Positions 26,901-34,878 are shown, counted from the first letter of the stretch. The stretch is DNA of 43,883 nucleotides from Pseudohongiella sp. (GCA_030696315.1 JAUYSM010000114.1:1-43883); one strand, 5' to 3'. Notes: generated by a model from the letters alone, not told the origin. A program made the numbers and translations.

Positions 26901-27072
26901 GGTCTTCCTGTGAATAAACTTCGACTGGCAGTGCTGCGTCAACAGGTGTGCCACGAATCAATGAACCTGTAACAACAACCTCTTCGATTTCAGGCGCTTG
27001 TTGAGCGAACACCAGCGTGGGTGCAACCAGTGTTACGCAAGCTATACACCGATACAGTTCTTTCAATTTCAT
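23980..27072 (-). CDS. TonB-dependent outer-membrane receptor
   Basis: This 1030-residue outer-membrane receptor would import a large or scarce substrate using TonB energy. It has a signal peptide ending near LVFA, a TonB-box-like IEEVVVTGSLIRG, and a plug domain (PVEVYSQEDLKLSGS; VSYNLRGIGSDKTLSLFNGRRV). The beta-barrel ends with GRTFEIGLTKRF, the aromatic terminus required for outer-membrane insertion. It contains scattered Cys pairs, as in extended extracellular loops. The AAGGGGGGG ribosome binding site sits 7 bases before ATG 27072. Substrate is not evident; no iron regulator or SusD partner is nearby. The divergent beta-propeller operon is the only neighbour likely to share its purpose. 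Confidence 0.94.
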   Translation of the reverse strand: MKLKELYRCIACVTLVAPTLVFAQQAPEIEEVVVTGSLIRGTPVDAALPVEVYSQEDLKLSGSPSALDFAKSLSISGATSGESYYFGGAGLTGSVSYNLRGIGSDKTLSLFNGRRVTQNTSVIPSIALSRTEILKDGAAVTYGADATGGVVNFISRDSYDGVEIQSSYKAIDGSDGDYTFGILGGFGSDNTDVIWAAQWEHRSRLDAKDRSFTDQPYGVNPAPWSTLTNLAGWLPRGTLPASQVYNPASSTANGDWGAPTGGIISDFTQSSCEAVGGVYVNNFSCAYNYIPYYNVVSDNDIYRLYTQVKTAVTDTMDFYVRAAYSMVDTPYQYGSPSQPVIRGPAIHGGATYQLYVPKSNPFVADFAQRTGFASNPAFAATQGFTPVTYRAFAHGGLDTFAEDGKFSTPSKIRNKFAHISSGFEGEFDNGISYDIAATYNRTNLYADSPDMMLYRVQEALNGFGGPNCNVTDQNPNRFGTQNPAMAGSAGCSWYNPFASNFASQPVYGLANPSYVAGAENSDELIAWLFNDRAARDINWNLTFDAVFSGETPIALPGGNVGWAAGGQVRTTENNEIVSDPLFNGSTPCQVPASGGQVPRAPTDPLYNGCTPDGPGPFQFFGTNVPDYSTQDQTSVFGELSLPVFDSLYLSAAVRYEEFSGDLDSTVYKVSGQYTLTDNLSFRGSYGTNYQAPGADVIPGEVTNGTNSYTIAAGNWRGAQTVTAAGIVPEEATVWSTGAIWQSEGFNAGSDFRFIVDFFNIETENELALLASANQIASAVFSISPTGSATIPTNGTALANCAHPLAGRVVFNGQCQQGVTSAADFASVRTDFGNGPGQTTSGFDIQTSYGFPAFAGDLTFSATATKINEFKFTATTLDGYTISAGDDRLGFLNFATIANAVSEWRGNFTANYSQGDHNFRLMTQYIKGVKDDRYFNADGTRVGDAALTPNGRQPGTTTPFGPSTYGVYGDDWIALDFHYTVDLARWDATLNASIQNLTDENPPESRQEMGYDPRIGNPLGRTFEIGLTKRF

Positions 27073-27556
27073 CGGGTTTCCCCCCCTTAGTACTTATTGT
27101 TACTGCAGTTAAGTTTATCGACTGACTTTTTTCAGAACATAAAAAAAGCAAAGCCGAACATAACTGGAATGTAGAAACCAATCCGCTGCGTAGATAGTAA
27201 AACACGTCTCTATAGGCGCTACGGGGCTGTCTACAGCCCTCTATGCTCGTTCTTTGCTTATTGTTGTTCTAATACAGGGTCAGGCGATGTTACAACTCTC
27301 CGGATGACGGGAAAGTGTTACCAATCTCCACAGAATGATCAGTTTGTTACTTTTCATAACACTTTGTTTTGACGTGATTTTCTGTGCGATCGATCGTTCG
27401 AAGAATAAACCAAATGCTTCGAATGAGTCAATTTTTGTTACAAGGACATGTCAAAACCATGACGGGCTGGACGGCTGCCGAGACGCAGGTTTATCCTTAT
27501 GGCGACACGTTTTTGTGGAAAAACTGGAACAATAAAAACCAACGGAGGGATCGACC
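27073..27556. other. 484-base intergenic region between divergent receptor and beta-propeller genes
   Basis: This stretch separates the TonB-dependent receptor (-) from the beta-propeller gene (+) and must hold both promoters. I see no confident -35/-10 pair. It contains a compact dyad GGGCTGT-CT-ACAGCCC (27224-27239), a dyad TTCGAAG-N13-CTTCGAA (27397-27423) next to the palindromic GATCGATC, and an A-rich 5' leader for the receptor. A 66-codon frame (27335-27535) is present, but nothing supports it as a gene. Confidence 0.6.
27397..27423. promoter_or_regulatory. Inverted repeat TTCGAAG-N13-CTTCGAA
   Basis: Perfect 7-bp arms separated by 13 bases lie about 135 bases upstream of the beta-propeller gene, next to a GATCGATC stretch. 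Spacing of about 20 bp between arm centres (two helical turns) would suit a dimeric regulator. No cognate regulator is encoded nearby. Confidence 0.35.
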
Positions 27557-28711
27557 ATGACGGGCAAAACCGCACTTCTTATCGGCACGCGCAAAGGCGC
27601 CTGGGTGCTGGAAAAGCATGATGTCCAGAACACCTGGCGGCTCATCGGGCCGAAACACCTGGGGTCAGTCGTCAGCCATATAGTGGCCGATCCGCGCAAA
27701 CCTGCTTATCAATTGATGTCTGTTGGCAGCGGACACCTTGGCCCCTCCGTGTTTATGTCCAGTGATGCTGGCGCCAGCTGGACAGAAGCCAAAACACCGC
27801 CGGCATTCTCGCCGGTTGCCACCGAACAAGGTGAAGGACGCAGCGTTGACCACGTATTCTGGCTGACGCCAGGTCATGTATCAACGCCGGATGTCTGGTA
27901 TGCCGGCACCTCTCCGCAGGGTATGTTCCGTTCGGATGATGCCGGCAATACCTGGCAGGAAGTGACGGGGTTTAACCACCATCCTGACTTTTTCCAATGG
28001 CGCGGCGGGGACAAAGATGGCACGCCGGATGGCCCCAAATTGCACTCGATTATTGTAGATCCCTCAAATCGCCAGCATCTGATTGTAGGCATGTCAGGGG
28101 GAGGCATCTTTGAAAGTACCGATGAGGGAGTCAGCTGGAAGGCCCTGAACAAAGGGGTGGCGATGGATTTTTATCCGCCCAAAGACGACGGCAGCGAGTA
28201 CGAATTTGGCCACGATCCCCATTGTATTGTGATGCATCCCATCCACACCAATCGCCTGTATCACCAGAACCATTGTGGTTTGTATCGTATGGATCGTGAC
28301 GTCAGTGATGTCTGGCAGCGTATTGGCAACAATATGCCCAAAGAGGTCGGCGACATCGGCTTCCCGATTCTGGTGCACCCGACAGATCCTGACTGTATCT
28401 GGGTGTTCCCGATGGATGGCTCCGGTTTATGGCCGCGCACCAGCCCTGATGGCAAACCCGCGGTGTATTGCAGCCGTGATGGCGGCGCGAGTTTTATCCG
28501 TCAGGACAAGGGCTTTCCCGCTGATCAGGCCTGGTGGACGGTAAAACGTCAGGCGATGGCCTTGCATGCTGACGAAAAGGGAGCTGTGTCAGTATTTCTG
28601 GGTAATACACAAGGACAGATCTGGGCAAGTTTTGACAATGGCGAGCATTGGCAGTGCCTGGTGAATGATTTGCCGCATATTTATGCACTTGAAGTGGCGA
28701 GTCTGCCGTGA
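27557..28711 (+). CDS. BNR/sialidase-like beta-propeller protein
   Basis: This 384-residue cytoplasmic-looking protein (no signal peptide) is a beta-propeller of the BNR/sortilin-like class often annotated as exo-alpha-sialidase or glycosyl hydrolase. Asp-box-like repeats are visible: SSDAGASWTEA, SDDAGNTWQEV, STDEGVSWKAL, SRDGGASFIRQ and SFDNGEHWQCL. The typical catalytic set of a true sialidase (Arg triad, Tyr/Glu) is not recognisable to me, so enzymatic activity is uncertain. A good GGAGG ribosome binding site precedes ATG 27557. The stop overlaps the GTG start of the MoaD/ThiS-like gene (GTGA), so the two are made together. Confidence 0.82.
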   Translation: MTGKTALLIGTRKGAWVLEKHDVQNTWRLIGPKHLGSVVSHIVADPRKPAYQLMSVGSGHLGPSVFMSSDAGASWTEAKTPPAFSPVATEQGEGRSVDHVFWLTPGHVSTPDVWYAGTSPQGMFRSDDAGNTWQEVTGFNHHPDFFQWRGGDKDGTPDGPKLHSIIVDPSNRQHLIVGMSGGGIFESTDEGVSWKALNKGVAMDFYPPKDDGSEYEFGHDPHCIVMHPIHTNRLYHQNHCGLYRMDRDVSDVWQRIGNNMPKEVGDIGFPILVHPTDPDCIWVFPMDGSGLWPRTSPDGKPAVYCSRDGGASFIRQDKGFPADQAWWTVKRQAMALHADEKGAVSVFLGNTQGQIWASFDNGEHWQCLVNDLPHIYALEVASLP

Positions 28712-28980
28712 TCCGGGTGTTTTTGCCCAGTCAGGTAGATTCCTATACCGCGGGTGAGCGCGAGCAGCACTTTGACGCGCAAGGCATTCGCAGTTTGAGC
28801 GATGTTATGGTGGCATTGGATAGACGTTTCCCCGGCATACGGTTTCGGCTGGTTGATGAGCAGGGCGGTATACGCCGCCATATCGCCATGTTTGTCGGGG
28901 AAACCATGGTGCGTTCGCTGGAAGTGCCTGTTGCAGACAATAACAGAGTGCAGATTGTCGGCGCGCTCAGTGGCGGGTAA
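28708..28980 (+). CDS. MoaD/ThiS-family beta-grasp protein with Gly-Gly C-terminus
   Basis: This 90-residue protein has the ubiquitin-like beta-grasp fold of MoaD/ThiS sulfur carriers: IRVFLPSQVDSYTAGE at the start, LSDVMVALDRRFPGIRFRLVDE in the helix region, and VQIVGALSGG at the end. The terminal Gly-Gly is the adenylation/thiocarboxylation site in MoaD and ThiS. It starts at GTG 28708 inside the stop of the beta-propeller gene. No molybdopterin, thiazole or E1-like (MoeB/ThiF) gene is in the window, so its partner enzyme must be elsewhere or the role differs from cofactor synthesis. Confidence 0.85.
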   Translation: MIRVFLPSQVDSYTAGEREQHFDAQGIRSLSDVMVALDRRFPGIRFRLVDEQGGIRRHIAMFVGETMVRSLEVPVADNNRVQIVGALSGG

Positions 28981-29046
28981 GCTTGGGGTTCTGATAAACC
29001 CGGTCAACTGACCACCACACTGCCTATGCAGTTCTGGAGCCACACC

Positions 29047-30390
29047 ATGAAGCAGTCGCTGTGTTCGACAAACACTCCCTCTATCCTTAACAAGACGCAG
29101 CTCTCCACCCGATCCACGCCGGGTTTGAGGCGTAAGGCTATGATTGCACTGGTCTTGCTGCTGCCACTTGCCAATGCTGCTCAGGCGCAGTCAGTATCAA
29201 GCCTGCCCGGGTTTGAAAGTGTCAGTGCCTCCGCCGTCGGCATGTCAGCCGCAAAACTGGAGCAGGTCACTGCCGCCTTGCAGGCGCAGATAGATGCCGG
29301 TGATATACCGGGCGCCGTTGCCGCCATTTTAAAAGACGGCAAATTGGTTTATTTGCAGGCGCTGGGTTACAAACAGATTGAATCGCAGCAGCCAATGACG
29401 GCCGATGCCTTATTTCGCACCTACTCCATGACCCGACCCATCACCGCGCTTGGCATACTGATTCTTCAGGACAAGGGCATGCTCAGTGTGAACGATGCGG
29501 TACAGACGTACCTGCCGCAGTTTTCGGATCAGCCAGTTCTTCAGGACGCCAATGATGCTGACGTAGAAGAAGTGCGCCCACGAAACGGTGACATCACCAT
29601 CGCGCAATTACTGTTGCACACCTCAGGCATCGGCGACAGAAACAGCGCCTTATACCGCGCCAACAACGTGCACAGTTACGACCAGACACTGGAGCAAGTG
29701 GTTGATAACGTGGCGGCCTTGCCGTTGTTTGAAGACCCGGGTACGGCTTATCGTTATGGCATGCACTCTGAAGTGTTGGGTCGCATCATCGAAGTCGTGT
29801 CCGGGCAAGACATTCTGAGTTTTTATCAGCAGGAAATTTTTGAACCATTGGGGATGACCGACACGGTGTTTTATGTCGACGAAAGTCGCCGCGATCGGCT
29901 GGCAACAGTCTATCGTCCTGATGCCGAGGGTAAACTGCGCCCGCATGAGATGGAGCACATTCCTGTGACTGAGCCGCGCGCCCTGAGCAGCAGCGGAGTA
30001 GGGCTGGTGTCATCCACTGCAGATTTTCTGAAGTTCTCCCAGTTATTCCTGGACAATGGCATGGCGAATGGACAACGGGTACTGAGTGAAGAGGGCGTGC
30101 GTCAGGCCGCTGAAAACGCCGTGCCTGATGCCTTGATGCCCATCGGCAGCAATGGCTACTGGGCGGGTTCCGGCTGGAGCTTGGGCGGTTTTGCCGTGGC
30201 ACTGGACCCTGGCGCCTACAACCATACCGTGAACGAGGGCGAATACTGGTGGGATGGTTCCGCCGGCACACGTTTCTGGATTGACCCCAGTGAAAATATG
30301 GTCACCATCATCATGTCACAGGTATCACCCGCCGGCGGCAATGGCTTCCGAGAGCGCTTCAAAACCGGGGTTTATGAAGCGCTCGAGTAA
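29047..30390 (+). CDS. Exported serine hydrolase, beta-lactamase (class C/EstB) fold
   Basis: I start this gene at ATG 29047, with GGAG 8 bases upstream; a longer frame to 29026 is less likely. The 447-residue protein has a long N-terminus with a hydrophobic signal (AMIALVLLLPLANAAQAQ). The nucleophile motif, normally SxxK, reads S127-M-T-R130 (FRTYSMTRPITALGIL), with Arg in place of the general-base Lys. Other family features are present: LLLHTSGIG, the Tyr segment PGTAYRYGMHSEVLG, and a C-terminal WDGSAGTRFWIDPSENM. Substrates of such proteins range from peptides to esters. It follows the MoaD-like gene by 66 bases on the same strand. Confidence 0.88.
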   Translation: MKQSLCSTNTPSILNKTQLSTRSTPGLRRKAMIALVLLLPLANAAQAQSVSSLPGFESVSASAVGMSAAKLEQVTAALQAQIDAGDIPGAVAAILKDGKLVYLQALGYKQIESQQPMTADALFRTYSMTRPITALGILILQDKGMLSVNDAVQTYLPQFSDQPVLQDANDADVEEVRPRNGDITIAQLLLHTSGIGDRNSALYRANNVHSYDQTLEQVVDNVAALPLFEDPGTAYRYGMHSEVLGRIIEVVSGQDILSFYQQEIFEPLGMTDTVFYVDESRRDRLATVYRPDAEGKLRPHEMEHIPVTEPRALSSSGVGLVSSTADFLKFSQLFLDNGMANGQRVLSEEGVRQAAENAVPDALMPIGSNGYWAGSGWSLGGFAVALDPGAYNHTVNEGEYWWDGSAGTRFWIDPSENMVTIIMSQVSPAGGNGFRERFKTGVYEALE

Positions 30391-30410
30391 CATGGTAATT
30401 TTGGCCGGTA

Positions 30411-30701
30411 TCAGGTTCTGCCAAGGCCTGTTGCCGGCACCTGCCAGTACACAATATCGCGTCCAATCCGGCTGCCAAGCTCGGCCGTCAGTGCATCCAC
30501 CTCATTGCTATTCATAAGGATCTGAAACTGCACGCGTTTGCGCCGGCCGGTGACTTGTTCTGTGACGGACAGATTGCTGGTGCTGCCATGGCCATGGGCT
30601 GCAAATGTTGTAAAACCCTCAATGTCGGGATATTCCAGCAGATAGTCCACCAGGTCTTCTTCCAATGCGGGCGAGGCATTGAGTATCAGCATGGTTTTCA
30701 T
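30411..30701 (-). CDS. DUF3240 small protein linked to RND efflux
   Basis: This 96-residue protein has the DUF3240 pattern (KTMLILNASPALEEDLVDYLLEYPDIEGFTTFAAHGHG, then SVTEQVTGRRKRVQFQI), a small ferredoxin-fold/PII-like domain often found beside CusA/CzcA-type pumps. Its role is not established; a regulatory or metal-sensing contact with the pump is plausible. ATG 30701 overlaps the pump gene stop by 4 bases (ATGA), so it is the last gene of the efflux operon. Confidence 0.82.
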   Translation of the reverse strand: MKTMLILNASPALEEDLVDYLLEYPDIEGFTTFAAHGHGSTSNLSVTEQVTGRRKRVQFQILMNSNEVDALTAELGSRIGRDIVYWQVPATGLGRT

Positions 30702-33700
30702 AGGTGAGCTCCTGTCAGGGTTTTAGTCTGGTGAAAGCGCCGATAGGTGATTGGCAACAAAAACAGCGTCAACAGTGTGGAGCTGATCAGCCCGCCAATG
30801 ACCACAATCGCCAGTGGTTTCTGAATCTCGGAGCCAGGCCCGGTGGCCAGCAGCAAGGGCACCAGACCAATGGCACAAATGGTGGCAGTCATCATCACCG
30901 GGCGCAGACGCCGCATTGCGCCTTCCTGCACCACATGCGCCACATCAAAACCTTTGTCAGCCAGATGATTGAAGTGCGACATCATCACCACACCGTTGAG
31001 CACCGCAACACCCAGCAGGGCTATAAACCCGACCGATGCCGGCACCGATAAAAATTCCCCGGTCAACCACAGCGCAATCAAACCACCGGTCATGGCAAAA
31101 GGAATGTTGGACAGAATAATCAAGGTCTGTTTGATGGAATGAAATGTCATAAACAGCACCAGCGCAATCAGCAGCAACGCCACCGGGATCACCAGACCGA
31201 GTCGTGCCGCAGCGCGTTGCTGATTTTCAAATTCGCCACCCCATTCCAAGGTGTAGCCTTCGGGCAAGTCCAATTGCGCGGCAATCATACTGCGCGCTTC
31301 ATCCACAAACCCTACCAGATCGCGGCCTTCAACATTGCTGCGGATCACTGCAAAGCGTTGGCTGTTTTCTCGATTGATCACAACTGGGCCTTCCACACGC
31401 TGAATGTCCGCGACATCGGCCAGTGGTATAAAACCACCCTCCGGCAGATTGATCAGATTGTTGCGCATGAGTGTCAGGCCATCACCACGCACTTTGTCAA
31501 AACGAATCATCAAGGCAATGCGGGCGCCATCTTCAATCACAGTGCCCACTTGCAGGCCTTCAATTTCAGCGCGCAACCGGCGCTGCAATTCATCGGCGTT
31601 GATGCCAAGTTGCCCAGCGCGCTGTCGGTCAATACTGACCTGAAGGTACTGGGCACCTTCGTTCAAGGTGGCTGTGGTATCAACCGCGCCGGGCACACCA
31701 GAGACGGTATCGGAAATGCGTTGCGCGTATTCATTCAAGGCATTCAGATCGGCGCCAAACAGTTTGATCGCCACATCACCACGTGAACCCGTCAACATTT
31801 CTGAAATTCGCATATCAATGGGCATGGTAAAGCCGTAGTTGATACCGCTGAATTTATCCATCACCGAACGCAGACGTTCTTCCAGTTCAGCTTTGGTGCG
31901 GACCTGCCATTCGCTGTGTGGCCTGAGATGCAGAAACATGTCGGATTCGTTGAGACCCATGGGATCAAGGCCCAGTTCATCTGATCCTGTGCGCGAGACT
32001 ACCCGCAAAATCTCCGGCACTTCGGCCAGCAGTGCTTTTTCAACTTGCTGAACCAGGTGCGTCGAGGTTTCCAGATTGATGGACGGAATCATTTCCAGCT
32101 GAATGATCAGATCACCTTCATCCATGGTGGGCATGAAGGTCTTACCCACCAGTGGAAATATCGCCACGGTCACCCCGAGCAGGCCCGCTGCCAGCACCAG
32201 CACATAGATGGGTTTTGCCAGCGCTTTTATCAACAGGGGTTTGTAAATTTTGAGCAGATTCCTGGCCAGCCAGGGCTCTTCATGACCTTCCGCCTTGATC
32301 AGGAATGAAGCAATCACGGGAATGACGGTCAGCGACAATACCAGTGAGCCAATCAATGCAAACACAATGGTCATGGTCACCGGGCCAAACAGCTTGCCCT
32401 CCAGACCTTCCAGGGTCAGCAAGGGCAGGAACACAATAATGATAATCAGAATACCTGCCGTGACCGGTGCAGCGACATCTTTGACTGCACGGTAAATAAT
32501 GTGCAGGCGTGGCAGCTTTGTGTTTTTGCTGTGGTGACTCATCGACGATACGATGTTTTCCACCACCACAATGGCAGAATCCACCAACATGCCGATGGCG
32601 ATCACCAGGCCCCCTAAACTCATCAGATTCGCGCTCATCGACATGTTGCTCATCAGCAAAAATGTCACCAATGCCGACAAGGGCAGAATCATGGCTGCGG
32701 TGATTGCTGCGCGCAGGTTCCCGAGGAATAACACCAGCAACACAATCACCAGCACTACCGCTTCAATCAATGCGGTGGATACCGTCTGGACTGCGCCTTC
32801 GATCAGCACGCTGCGGTCATAAAACACCTCGGTGTGAGTGCCTTCCGGCAGCGTTGCTTCAATGTCAGCCAGTTTGTTTTTGACGCCTGTCACCACTTCG
32901 CGGGCATTGGCGCCGGCCAGACCAATTACCAAGGCTTGCACGGCTTCCGAGGTGCCATCGGCAGTCACCGAACCGTAACGCTCCAATGACCCTATGGCCA
33001 CCGCTGCGATCTGTGCCAACGGCACCCGCGTCCCATCGGCGCTCTCCACCTGGATATACTCAATGTCCGAGATATCGCTGATCGCACCGGCCACACGGAT
33101 TAACATGGCTTCTTCGCCCTGATTGATGCGTCCTGCCCCGTCATTTTTGTTGTTAAGTTCCAGCGCCGCGATCAATGCTTCGGTGCTGACATTCAGTTGC
33201 GCCATGGCCGCCGGATCGGGAGTGACTTCATACGTACGGACAAAACCGCCCAGTGCATTAACGTCAGCCACGCCGGGGACAGTACGCAGTGCCGGGCGGA
33301 TCACCCAGTCCACCAGATAGCGCTTTTGTTCCAGTGTCAGCGTGTCGCTCTCTATGGTGAACATAAACATGTCACCGAGCGGCGTACTCATTGGAGCCAG
33401 TCCTCCGCTGATATCACCGGGCAGGTTCTCCCAGACGTTTCCAATACGTTCACTGACCTGCTGACGCGCCCAGTAAATATCGGTACCTTCCTCAAAATCG
33501 AGGGTAATGGAGCTCAATGCATACTTTGAAATAGAGCGCAGAATGGTCTTTCGGGGAATACCCAGTAACTCAACTTCAATGGGCTGGGTAATTAACGCCT
33601 CAACTTCTTCCGGTGTCATGCCCGGGGCTTTGATGATGATTTTTACCTGCGTCGGGGAAATATCCGGAAAGGCGTCAATCGGCAGTTGCAGCAATGCGCG

Positions 33701-33784
33701 CGTTCCGAAGCCTGCCAGCAGCAGGGCGAGCAGGCCGGTCAACAAGCGTTGGCTGAGAGAGAGCTGAACCAGTTTAGCCAGCAT
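30698..33784 (-). CDS. Heavy-metal efflux RND transporter (CusA/CzcA family)
   Basis: This 1028-residue inner-membrane proton-driven pump is the central component of a tripartite metal exporter. It has the RND architecture of 12 spans and two large periplasmic domains. It starts LVQLSLSQRLLTGLLALLLAGFG, contains LPIDAFPDISPTQVKI, and has the TM4 motif AIGMLVDSAIVVVEN, whose acidic residue is part of the proton relay in HME-RND proteins. The C-terminal half holds VASFLIK-like and MSHFNHL segments. The TM4 motif is closer to the AIG-type of Cu/Ag pumps than to the DFG-type of Zn/Co pumps, but I cannot name the metal with confidence. The start overlaps the adaptor stop by 1 base. Confidence 0.93.
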   Translation of the reverse strand: MLAKLVQLSLSQRLLTGLLALLLAGFGTRALLQLPIDAFPDISPTQVKIIIKAPGMTPEEVEALITQPIEVELLGIPRKTILRSISKYALSSITLDFEEGTDIYWARQQVSERIGNVWENLPGDISGGLAPMSTPLGDMFMFTIESDTLTLEQKRYLVDWVIRPALRTVPGVADVNALGGFVRTYEVTPDPAAMAQLNVSTEALIAALELNNKNDGAGRINQGEEAMLIRVAGAISDISDIEYIQVESADGTRVPLAQIAAVAIGSLERYGSVTADGTSEAVQALVIGLAGANAREVVTGVKNKLADIEATLPEGTHTEVFYDRSVLIEGAVQTVSTALIEAVVLVIVLLVLFLGNLRAAITAAMILPLSALVTFLLMSNMSMSANLMSLGGLVIAIGMLVDSAIVVVENIVSSMSHHSKNTKLPRLHIIYRAVKDVAAPVTAGILIIIIVFLPLLTLEGLEGKLFGPVTMTIVFALIGSLVLSLTVIPVIASFLIKAEGHEEPWLARNLLKIYKPLLIKALAKPIYVLVLAAGLLGVTVAIFPLVGKTFMPTMDEGDLIIQLEMIPSINLETSTHLVQQVEKALLAEVPEILRVVSRTGSDELGLDPMGLNESDMFLHLRPHSEWQVRTKAELEERLRSVMDKFSGINYGFTMPIDMRISEMLTGSRGDVAIKLFGADLNALNEYAQRISDTVSGVPGAVDTTATLNEGAQYLQVSIDRQRAGQLGINADELQRRLRAEIEGLQVGTVIEDGARIALMIRFDKVRGDGLTLMRNNLINLPEGGFIPLADVADIQRVEGPVVINRENSQRFAVIRSNVEGRDLVGFVDEARSMIAAQLDLPEGYTLEWGGEFENQQRAAARLGLVIPVALLLIALVLFMTFHSIKQTLIILSNIPFAMTGGLIALWLTGEFLSVPASVGFIALLGVAVLNGVVMMSHFNHLADKGFDVAHVVQEGAMRRLRPVMMTATICAIGLVPLLLATGPGSEIQKPLAIVVIGGLISSTLLTLFLLPITYRRFHQTKTLTGAHL

Positions 33785-34878
33785 TATTCTGTGCCTCCCA
33801 AACCGAGCTGAATACCTTTCAGCACTGCGGTGCCTTGCACCACCACCTCTTCACCCGCTTGCAGTCCATCGGCGGCAATGTAATGTCGACCTGAGGGCGT
33901 CAGTTGCAGCACTCTGGCTTCTGCGCCATTTGTGGTGCGCACATATACGGTGGTTTCTTCACCTGTGTGCACCACAGCCTCTGCCGGCACCCGCACGCCG
34001 TGATCAGCTGGTGGGAGGATCAAGGTCACTAGCTGACCCGGCAACATGGACGCACTGTTGTCGGCATCAAACTCCGCCAGAATGCCCAAGGTCTGGTTGG
34101 TGCTGTCAATTTGTCTGTCAATCTGTCGCAAGGTCAGTGTTGCGCTGCTGTTAGCCAGTGACAGACTGCTGCCTGTTGTCAGTCTGTCGGCAATACGCGC
34201 TGGCACACGCGCATTGACCCACAGTTGGTCGGTGCTGCGCAGAGCAAGTAAGGCGTCGCCGTCACTGACCTGGGCGCCGGCCTGCACCAAGCGTTGGGTG
34301 ATCACCCCGTCTGTGGGTGCTTTGAGCTGGTATTGCCCAAGTGTGCTGGTGCCACTTTGCAACTGGGAAAGGTCGCTGTTGCTGAAACCTGCTGAACTGA
34401 GGCGACGCCGGGCACTGGACTCAGCCACAGCGGCCATTTGCCGGTCACGGTTGCTGGCCTGCAGGCGTTGCTCGGAGATAATCCCTTCGTCAAACAGGCG
34501 CTGATCGCGTGTATGCGCGGCGTCTGCGTGGCCGAGTGAAATGACAGCATCCATAAAAATCTGTTGGGCTTCCAGCAAGTCCTCGCTGCGCAGGGTGGCC
34601 AGCAACTGGCCGGCGCTGACGTCTGCTCCAGTGTCGACATGCCAGCTTTGCAGCTGTCCTTCGAATAATGCGTTGAGAGTGGCGGGCGCATTGGGTGGAC
34701 TGACAACCGTTGCTGTGACCCGATCACCGTCGCTGTTGGCTACTGCCTGCACGGGCGCAAACACAATCGCCATTCGTTGCAGGTCATCAGCGGCCAGCGG
34801 GATGGATTCCTGTGCATGAATGGCACTTGCCATAACAGGCATAATGAATGCAAATACCAGTGGTTTCAGGGCGTTCAT
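33784..34878 (-). CDS. RND efflux periplasmic adaptor (CusB/CzcB type)
   Basis: This 364-residue adaptor bridges the RND pump and the outer-membrane factor. It has a signal peptide (ALKPLVFAFIMPVMASAIHAQ), a lipoyl-like half (FEGQLQSWHVDTGADVSAGQLLATL), and an alpha-helical hairpin (about 105-165). A second lipoyl half (LKAPTDGVITQRLVQAGAQVS) and a beta-barrel/membrane-proximal end follow. No Met-rich or His-rich N-terminal metal motif is obvious, so metal specificity is not revealed. It overlaps the outer-membrane gene by 4 bases (ATGA) and the pump gene by 1. Confidence 0.9.
   Translation of the reverse strand: MNALKPLVFAFIMPVMASAIHAQESIPLAADDLQRMAIVFAPVQAVANSDGDRVTATVVSPPNAPATLNALFEGQLQSWHVDTGADVSAGQLLATLRSEDLLEAQQIFMDAVISLGHADAAHTRDQRLFDEGIISEQRLQASNRDRQMAAVAESSARRRLSSAGFSNSDLSQLQSGTSTLGQYQLKAPTDGVITQRLVQAGAQVSDGDALLALRSTDQLWVNARVPARIADRLTTGSSLSLANSSATLTLRQIDRQIDSTNQTLGILAEFDADNSASMLPGQLVTLILPPADHGVRVPAEAVVHTGEETTVYVRTTNGAEARVLQLTPSGRHYIAADGLQAGEEVVVQGTAVLKGIQLGLGGTE

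Noticed and set aside
27335-27535. 66-codon + strand frame with a hydrophobic start in the receptor/propeller intergenic region.
   Set aside because: No ribosome binding site at its ATG and no recognisable homology; its hydrophobic N-terminus can arise by chance in AT-rich sequence.
27557-28711. Calling the beta-propeller a true sialidase.
   Set aside because: Only Asp-box repeats are evident; the arginine triad and nucleophile Tyr/Glu of sialidases could not be identified, and there is no signal peptide.
30698-33784. Assigning the RND pump specifically to copper/silver (cusA) or zinc/cobalt (czcA).
   Set aside because: The TM4 motif leans to the AIG type, but no CusF, Met-rich adaptor motif or other metal marker is present, so metal identity is left open.
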